Source: Amphibalanus amphitrite (Eukaryota; Arthropoda; Thecostraca; Balanomorpha; Balanidae). Taken from it: a DNA stretch of 64,000 nt. The notes under the pieces were generated by a model. That model worked only from the letters and a program-made list of their open reading frames with translations, did no database searches and was not told the DNA's origin. Below are positions 63,391-64,000 of this stretch, piece after piece. A program made the position numbers and the translations under genes. Within the stretch, counting starts at the first letter, position 1; the number at the start of each line of letters is the position of its first letter. The stretch lies in the NCBI RefSeq assembly GCF_019059575.1, contig NW_024882312.1, positions 62,001 to 126,000 on the forward strand, written 5' to 3'.

Positions 63391-63876
63391 GTGAGGAATA
63401 CGGTCAGCTGGGAGTCCAGCGGGCGCAGAGGGTCGGGGGACAACTCTCAGGATAGATACTGGCTTTGTTACGAGTCAATGCGACACAAGGGGGAGGGGGG
63501 TCAACTGGCCGGGAGGAGAGCGGACCAGGCGGTCCGGCCTGGAAATGTTTCGGTCTGAAAAATTGTCACCGAATGTTATACTTGTGAGCATCTAGCTCGC
63601 TTTTTCGAAACATTTGGTGCTTACAGTCATAGGGTTTAAGTTGCCGTTCTTATGTGCCTTCTCAGCTACCGTCTTTGATCAGTCTTGTTTAAAATATACG
63701 TGGTTATTGGAGCTTGAATGACTGGATCTCAGTCTGAACAAACGTTTTCGTCCTGGTTTGTCTCGTTTACTGTATCGTCAGAATTTTCACGTGCCATAAA
63801 TACAAGCGTAACAAAGTGCCAAATCGGTACATACACAATTTATTTCGTATTTCGCACATTCATCCACAATTTCACT
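63391..63876. other. ORC5 intron 2, no feature
   Basis: Short G-rich stretch near 63488-63497, otherwise unremarkable. Confidence 0.4.
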
Positions 63877-64000
63877 TCACACTTGCACCAAGAACACATC
63901 GATATCAAATAGCCAGAGGATGGCCCGCGCTCCTGCCACACAGAGCACCACACGGGCCGGCATAGTGCCGAGCACACAGCGTTTGAACTCTGAGAGCGCG
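63877..64000 (-). CDS. Possible 3' end of an unknown minus-strand gene
   Basis: The minus strand is open from the window edge to TGA at 63879-63877 (41 codons, including VLGTMPARVVLCVAGARAIL). AATAAA lies 33 nt further on (63844-63839). No family recognised. It would be nested in an ORC5 intron or mark that ORC5 continues differently. It could also be chance. Confidence 0.22.
   Translation of the reverse strand, partial: ALSEFKRCVLGTMPARVVLCVAGARAILWLFDIDVFLVQV

Noticed and set aside
63911..64000. ORC5 third exon beginning EDG after CAG at 63913
   Set aside because: The phase fits and human ORC5 has SEDG nearby, but the frame meets a TGA within 25 codons.

Overview
The window looks like a gene-containing, transposon-rich stretch of an invertebrate genome, most likely an arthropod. 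Coding exons are separated by GT-AG introns of 0.1 to 7 kb. Four host genes can be recognised, and most of the rest is mobile or repetitive DNA. The species cannot be named from the sequence. The arthropod/crustacean suggestion rests on general genome style and on TTAGG-like repeat patches, and is weak.

Layout of host genes, left to right. (1) Junctophilin, plus strand: four exons (6728-6846, 11682-12562, 13067-13270, 13758-13844) give the alpha-helical, divergent and C-terminal membrane-anchor parts. The MORN-repeat exons must lie left of the window. (2) Ribosomal protein L13 (eL13), minus strand: complete, with a 5'UTR exon at 29075-29097 and coding exons 28694-28936, 26777-26950, 24633-24773 and 21878-21991. 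(3) A NuMA-like (NuMA/Mud) spindle-pole protein, minus strand, 58214 down to at least 35740: fifteen exons whose splice phases all fit, including one 4248-nt exon coding about 44 coiled-coil repeats of 25 residues. The final exon was not found. (4) The first two coding exons of ORC5, plus strand, 63011-63390, with a Walker A motif.

Mobile DNA fills the introns and spacers. A full-length L1/Tx1-like LINE (14832-21230) with an intact ORF2 and a perfect 16-bp target duplication lies just beyond the junctophilin 3' end. A decayed mariner-type element (41400-45061, flanked by TA) was split near its 3' end by a 5'-truncated CR1/Jockey-like LINE. Three hAT-type miniature elements and a GACTCC-rich hAT-type element have exact 8-bp target duplications. 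Two families flanked by TTAA are present. The larger family (33465-34408, 37681-38680, 56608-57785, plus decayed copies) has poly-G/poly-C hairpins near both ends and many AGGTCA half-sites, and it may be undescribed. One copy sits inside a 2.4-kb foldback element with arms of about 0.6 kb. Several other inverted-repeat elements, minisatellites and a 1057-bp tandem duplication are listed.

The host genes show no shared pathway: a junctional membrane protein, a ribosomal protein, a mitotic spindle organiser and a replication-licensing ATPase. No operon-like logic, CRISPR array or bacterial feature is present.
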